Origin: DAOSWM01 sp035380045
Lineage (GTDB): Bacteria; Bacteroidota; Bacteroidia; Bacteroidales; Tenuifilaceae
Reading direction: 5' to 3'
NCBI GenBank assembly: GCA_035380045.1
Contig: DAOSWM010000093.1
Coordinates: 1 to 9,745, forward strand
Length of the DNA stretch: 9,745 nt
Below, piece by piece: positions 7,060 through 9,745 of the stretch (positions are counted from its first letter, which is position 1; every line of letters begins with the position of its first letter). The notes beneath the pieces were generated by a model. The model had not been told where the DNA came from. It did not search any database and worked only from the letters and a program-made list of their open reading frames with translations. The position numbers and the translations under genes were made by a program.

Positions 7060-7612
7060 AAATACGGTGAAATATTTCTTCAACTGAACCCATCCCATTT
7101 ACCCCTTCGTATTTACTAAGTCCTTTATAGTATTCCATCACGCTTCGAGTAGTTTCGTTGTAAACATTAATTCGGTTTTTGATGATATTTTCATCCTGGT
7201 CATCGGTTCGCCCGCCAACTCTTCCTCTCTTCAAAATCCTTTCAACCAACTCATTGTACTCAACCTCAAGAGCCAAGAGAATTGTAATTGCCATACCCTC
7301 TCTCTTAAGCATAACATCAAGTTCCTTTGCTTGATTATTTGTTCGAGGAAACCCATCGAAAATAAAACCGTTTGTTTGATCTCGGTACTCCTCTAATCTT
7401 CTTCCAATTATTCCTATTACTAACTCATCGGGCACTAATTCTCCCCTATCCATGTACTTTCTTGCTTCAATGCCCCGTGGTGTTTCCCTTTCAATTGCGT
7501 TACGCAGAATATCGCCTGTTGATAGGTGCATTAGATTGTACTTCTCAATTAGCTTCTGCGATTGCGTACCTTTCCCTGCTCCAGGAGGACCAAACAAAAC
7601 GATATTGAGCAT
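7031..7612 (-). CDS. adk: Adenylate kinase
   Basis: A 193-residue cytosolic enzyme converting ATP and AMP reversibly to two ADP, central to adenylate energy balance and nucleotide synthesis. The P-loop GPPGAGKGT is at 8-16, the AMP-binding stretch HLSTGDILR is at 29-37, and DGFPR with the AMP-contacting R90 is at 86-90. The LID region around RGRVGGRTDD (129-138) is of the short form, without the inserted cysteine-containing zinc segment, which explains the length of 193 rather than about 215. Arginines R130 and R135 in the LID are in place for ATP and phosphate contact. The start directly precedes the first beta strand, as expected. It lies 31 bases after hpt and 75 bases before obgE, in a gene order common in Bacteroidota. 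Confidence 0.97.
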   Translation of the reverse strand: MLNIVLFGPPGAGKGTQSQKLIEKYNLMHLSTGDILRNAIERETPRGIEARKYMDRGELVPDELVIGIIGRRLEEYRDQTNGFIFDGFPRTNNQAKELDVMLKREGMAITILLALEVEYNELVERILKRGRVGGRTDDQDENIIKNRINVYNETTRSVMEYYKGLSKYEGVNGMGSVEEIFHRICNALERIAL

Positions 7613-7643
7613 AATTATTTATTGATTTCTCAATATTTTTTTT

Positions 7644-8180
7644 TTAAACCAGGGTGTAAATATCGGCCAGATTTCTCCCTATCCCATCATAGTCAAGCCC
7701 ATAACCAACAATAAAATCGTTAGGAATGGACTTCCCTACATAGTCAATTTTAATTTCTCCTTTATATGATTGGGGTTTGAAAAGCAATGTTGCAACCTTT
7801 ATGGATTTGGGTTTCTTCTGTTTTAAAGTTTCGATGAGTTTCCCAAGTGTGATTCCAGTATCAACAATATCCTCCAATATAATAACAGTTCTGTTTTCAA
7901 TGTTTTCTGTAAGCCCAATTAGCTGGTTTACAGTCCCTGTTGTGCTTGTCCCTTCGTAGGAGGATAGCTTGACAAACGAAATTTCACAGGGGACAGTAAT
8001 AAGACGTATTAAATCGGCAGTGAATATAAAAGAGCCGTTAAGCACACTTAGAAACAAGGGGTTCTCTTCTTTGGCTAGATCTTTATTTAACAAATCTGCC
8101 AATTTTTTAATATCACTGCTTATTTCGCTTGCAGGGTAACTTAAACGGAACTCCTTATCCCAAAGCTTTACGGTTTTCAT
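7644..8180 (-). CDS. hpt: Hypoxanthine (guanine) phosphoribosyltransferase
   Basis: A 178-residue cytosolic purine salvage enzyme making IMP, and probably GMP, from the free base and PRPP. The PRPP motif IILEDIVDTGITL at 100-112, with the acidic pair E103-D104 and the phosphate loop DTGIT, is intact. The N-terminal LNGSFIF region (48-54) supplies the diphosphate loop, the flexible loop carries SSYEGT (73-78), K135 in LLFKP contacts the purine, and IVGYGLDYDG (157-166) provides the C-terminal base-binding segment with D163. Length and order are normal for bacterial HPRT. The start is at a conventional position six residues before the DKEF motif. It is the first gene of the likely hpt-adk-obgE unit; its stop codon runs into a stretch of ten A on the coding strand, which has no effect on the protein. 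Confidence 0.96.
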   Translation of the reverse strand: MKTVKLWDKEFRLSYPASEISSDIKKLADLLNKDLAKEENPLFLSVLNGSFIFTADLIRLITVPCEISFVKLSSYEGTSTTGTVNQLIGLTENIENRTVIILEDIVDTGITLGKLIETLKQKKPKSIKVATLLFKPQSYKGEIKIDYVGKSIPNDFIVGYGLDYDGIGRNLADIYTLV

Positions 8181-8231
8181 GGTAAAAATTTTAATTGTTC
8201 AATTTTCCGAATTGAAAAAAAGTTAGATTGA

Positions 8232-8260
8232 CAAAAATAGTAAAATATGCTTGAAACAAA
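8232..8260 (-). promoter_or_regulatory. Probable promoter of the hpt-adk-obgE unit
   Basis: On the reverse strand TATTTTTG (8232-8239) matches TAnnTTTG, and a TTTG lies upstream at 8257-8260. The spacer is 17 bases, two or three shorter than ideal. Transcription would begin near 8225, leaving a leader of about 45 bases. That leader contains a small AT-rich hairpin (8198-8204 with 8210-8216, 5-base loop) of unknown meaning. Confidence 0.45.
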
Positions 8261-8315
8261 GAGCCAATAAACAGCAATTAAAAAGAAACACATATAACAA
8301 CTGACAACCAGTGTT

Positions 8316-9440
8316 TTATCTTAAAAGGTCAGAAATTATTCCATCCATAATTTCAACACCGTGAATAAGTGCTTCGTCAGGAAAGTCGTACTCAGGGCTG
8401 TGCAACTCGGGCACATTTTCCCCAACCCCTAACCCGAAAAGTATTGCCGGGCAGGCAGTAGTGAAGTGGGCAAAATCCTCCGACCAGCGGTTTGGTTGAG
8501 CCATGAACTCAACTTTTCTCTGCTGTTCAAGGGCCACCTTCTCAACTAACCTTTTTAACTCGGAATTGCTTACCGTTGCAGGGAAATCATCAGTAAGCGA
8601 GGTTTCAATTGTTAAGCCATGGTTATGCGCAACATTCTTTGCTAAATCAACAGTTTTTTGTGAAAGAATTTGCATATCATTGTCGGCAAAGGCCCTGAGA
8701 GTTACCATAATTTCGCCGTAACCCGGCGATGTGCCAAATGCAACCTCACCAACCCGAATGTGTATGATGGTGATTAGCACAAAATCGGAGAATTCCTTTG
8801 ACTCAGAAAGCGCATTTAGCCCCTGAACTATTTCTGCCACAGCCAGCGATGGGTTGACGCCCTGCTCAGGGTAAGCGGCGTGCGAATTCCTGCCAATTAG
8901 CTTAACTACAATTCCCTTTGATGCTGCAGCAAAACTTTTCTCACCAATTACTACGCTACCAAGCGGATACTTTGGCAAATTATGAATAGCAAAGGCGAAA
9001 TCGGGGATTAACCCAAGCTCCTTAAGCCGAGCAATCGACTTCCTTCCTCCCTGGCCATTCTCCTCCTCGGGCTGGTAGAAAAGAATAACCTTCCCTCGTT
9101 TTATGGGATTTTCAGTGAGGCACCTCGAGAGCCCGGTAACCATTGTCATGTGCCCATCGTGACCGCAAACATGGGCTACGCCCGGGATGGTTGAGCTGTA
9201 GGGTCGGCGAACGGCTTCATGAATGGGCAGCGCATCCAAATCGCAGCGGAAAAGCAGGGTTGGGCCCGGCTCGTTGCCGTGGTAAATTGCCGCCATACCC
9301 TCACCGGCAATGCCGGTTATTAGCTCCTTGGGACGGTAACGATTCAAAAAGAAGCGAATACGTTTAGCCGTAGCCCTTTCGTTACCAGAAAGTTCTGGGT
9401 TACGATGAAGTTCCTGCCGAAATCGGATTAGCTCGTCCAT
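8316..9440 (-). CDS. M20D family amidohydrolase (N-acyl amino acid hydrolase-like)
   Basis: A 374-residue cytosolic metal-dependent hydrolase of the M20D group, which includes hippurate hydrolase, IAA-amino acid hydrolase and N-acyl-L-amino acid deacetylases. Metal and catalytic residues are present: C92, H94 and H97 in CGHDGHM, E126-E127 in YQPEEENGQGG, H153 in AIHNLP, and H347 in ELHSPEYDF. The lid domain (about 175-285) carries H187 in NSHAAYPEQGVNP, the residue that reaches the active site of the dimer partner. The HRNPELS sequence near the N-terminus is typical and supports the start. It is a little shorter than the usual 380-400 residues, without loss of a motif. The natural substrate cannot be told; amide-linked amino acids are likely. 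It is 135 bases upstream of hpt, which has a separate promoter, so it probably forms its own unit. Confidence 0.93.
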   Translation of the reverse strand: MDELIRFRQELHRNPELSGNERATAKRIRFFLNRYRPKELITGIAGEGMAAIYHGNEPGPTLLFRCDLDALPIHEAVRRPYSSTIPGVAHVCGHDGHMTMVTGLSRCLTENPIKRGKVILFYQPEEENGQGGRKSIARLKELGLIPDFAFAIHNLPKYPLGSVVIGEKSFAAASKGIVVKLIGRNSHAAYPEQGVNPSLAVAEIVQGLNALSESKEFSDFVLITIIHIRVGEVAFGTSPGYGEIMVTLRAFADNDMQILSQKTVDLAKNVAHNHGLTIETSLTDDFPATVSNSELKRLVEKVALEQQRKVEFMAQPNRWSEDFAHFTTACPAILFGLGVGENVPELHSPEYDFPDEALIHGVEIMDGIISDLLR

Positions 9441-9452
9441 TGCTCAATATCG

Positions 9453-9499
9453 TAAACGTGTGCGTAAAGATAAAAAAGATATTTTGGTGTACACGTTTA
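9453..9499. repeat. Inverted repeat upstream of the amidohydrolase gene (possible operator)
   Basis: TAAACGTGT (9453-9461) and ACACGTTTA (9491-9499) form a perfect 9-bp inverted repeat with 29 bases between. The right arm overlaps an 8-base palindrome GTGTACAC (9487-9494). Two near-matches to the -7 element on the reverse strand, TATCTTTA (9465-9472) and TATCTTTT (9474-9481), lie between the arms. The arms could be binding sites for a dimeric regulator controlling the amidohydrolase gene; this is inference from position. Confidence 0.35.
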
Positions 9500-9610
9500 G
9501 AATAATAACTTTTTCAATAGAATGAATTGTATTTGCAACATTTTAATAAAAAGTAAAATTCCTATTCTTGGACAATAGTGACCGACAAAAACTTTAATTT
9601 TATAAAAGAT
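9500..9610. other. AT-rich intergenic stretch without recognised genes
   Basis: This is the middle of the gene-free region from 9441 to the end of the window. It is strongly AT-rich, has no open reading frame with plausible coding character, and no tRNA or known RNA fold was recognised. No full TAnnTTTG element was found on either strand. Confidence 0.5.
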
Positions 9611-9672
9611 TCCCTTCGGAGAGCAAAAGATTCTTCGCTACACTTCGTTTCGCTCTGAATGACATGGGTATG
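9611..9672. repeat. TTCG-rich sequence resembling a dispersed intergenic repeat
   Basis: The segment is built from short TTCG/TTCGCT units and ends in CTGAATGACATGG. Sequences of the form TTCTTCGCT...CTCAGAATGACA are familiar to me as recurring intergenic repeats in Bacteroidota and some other genomes. It can fold through AGAGC (9620-9624) with GCTCT (9652-9656), extended across one mismatch by three further A-T pairs. Only one copy is in the window, so the repeat status cannot be shown here. Confidence 0.45.
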
Positions 9673-9689
9673 GTTTTAAGTAGATATTG

Positions 9690-9734
9690 AGGTGAGGGGT
9701 TGGTGGCGGCTTCGCCGCCACCAACCCCTCACCT
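9690..9734. repeat. Perfect GC-rich hairpin at the right edge
   Basis: A 20-bp perfect inverted repeat (9691-9710 with 9714-9733) encloses a 3-base TTC loop, and one more A-T pair (9690 with 9734) extends it. It contrasts sharply with the AT-rich surroundings. It may be part of the neighbouring repeat-like element, a mobile palindromic unit, or a terminator for a gene beyond the window. The flanks lack a strong T-run in either direction (TTATTT to the right), so a simple terminator is less likely. Confidence 0.7.
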
Positions 9735-9745
9735 TATTTGACCTT

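Noticed and set aside
7620..7646. Short stem followed by ten T on the plus strand, between adk and hpt
   Set aside because: The stem is 6 bp of mostly A-T, and there is no plus-strand gene for it to terminate.
8198..8216. Hairpin in the hpt leader as a purine riboswitch
   Set aside because: The leader is only about 45 bases and lacks the three-way junction and conserved loops of a purine riboswitch; only a short AT-rich stem is present.
2304..9440. The two M20 hydrolases as a local duplication
   Set aside because: They belong to different subfamilies with different metal motifs (YGHYDVMP with EGEEEVGS versus CGHDGH with QPEEE) and differ in length.
1..9745. A defence, secretion, biosynthetic or other new multi-gene system
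   Set aside because: Nine of the ten genes belong to recognised families, six of them housekeeping or salvage enzymes; the one unrecognised gene stands alone, and there are no toxin-antitoxin pairs, CRISPR repeats, transposases or phage genes.

Overview
The window looks like chromosomal DNA from a member of the Bacteroidota, probably near Bacteroidales/Marinilabiliales. Three observations support this. Several genes have the characteristic -7 promoter element TAnnTTTG, and one also has the matching -33 TTTG at the right spacing. The start sites lack clear Shine-Dalgarno sequences. ObgE (short form), the DUF3109 protein and the lipoprotein signal resemble versions known from this phylum. No phage, insertion sequence, CRISPR array, tRNA or rRNA was found, and all ten genes appear intact.

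Layout. The left part (1-4306) reads rightward: cofactor-independent phosphoglycerate mutase (gpmI), a cysteine-rich DUF3109 protein 29 bases behind it, an M20 family dipeptidase closed by a clear intrinsic terminator, and a small orphan lipoprotein. The right part (4316-9440) reads leftward. In transcription order it holds an M20D amidohydrolase, hypoxanthine phosphoribosyltransferase (hpt), adenylate kinase (adk), the ribosome-assembly GTPase obgE, a PAP2 membrane phosphatase and a lipoate-protein ligase (lplA). The two arms converge with only nine bases between the stop codons of the lipoprotein gene and lplA. The last 305 bases (9441-9745) contain no gene. They carry a possible operator-like inverted repeat, a TTCG-rich stretch resembling a dispersed intergenic repeat, and a perfect GC-rich hairpin at the window's edge.

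How the genes work together. hpt and adk handle purine salvage and nucleotide balance, and obgE uses guanine nucleotides in ribosome assembly; the three probably form a unit starting at a promoter before hpt. The PAP2 gene appears to have its own strong promoter overlapping the end of obgE. gpmI and the DUF3109 gene are probably cotranscribed. The two M20 hydrolases belong to different subfamilies and point to peptide and N-acyl amino acid use.

This is mainly an ordinary housekeeping region. I see no convincing new multi-gene system. The points most worth following are the uncharacterised cysteine protein behind gpmI, the repeat-like hairpin region at the right end, and several regulatory details.
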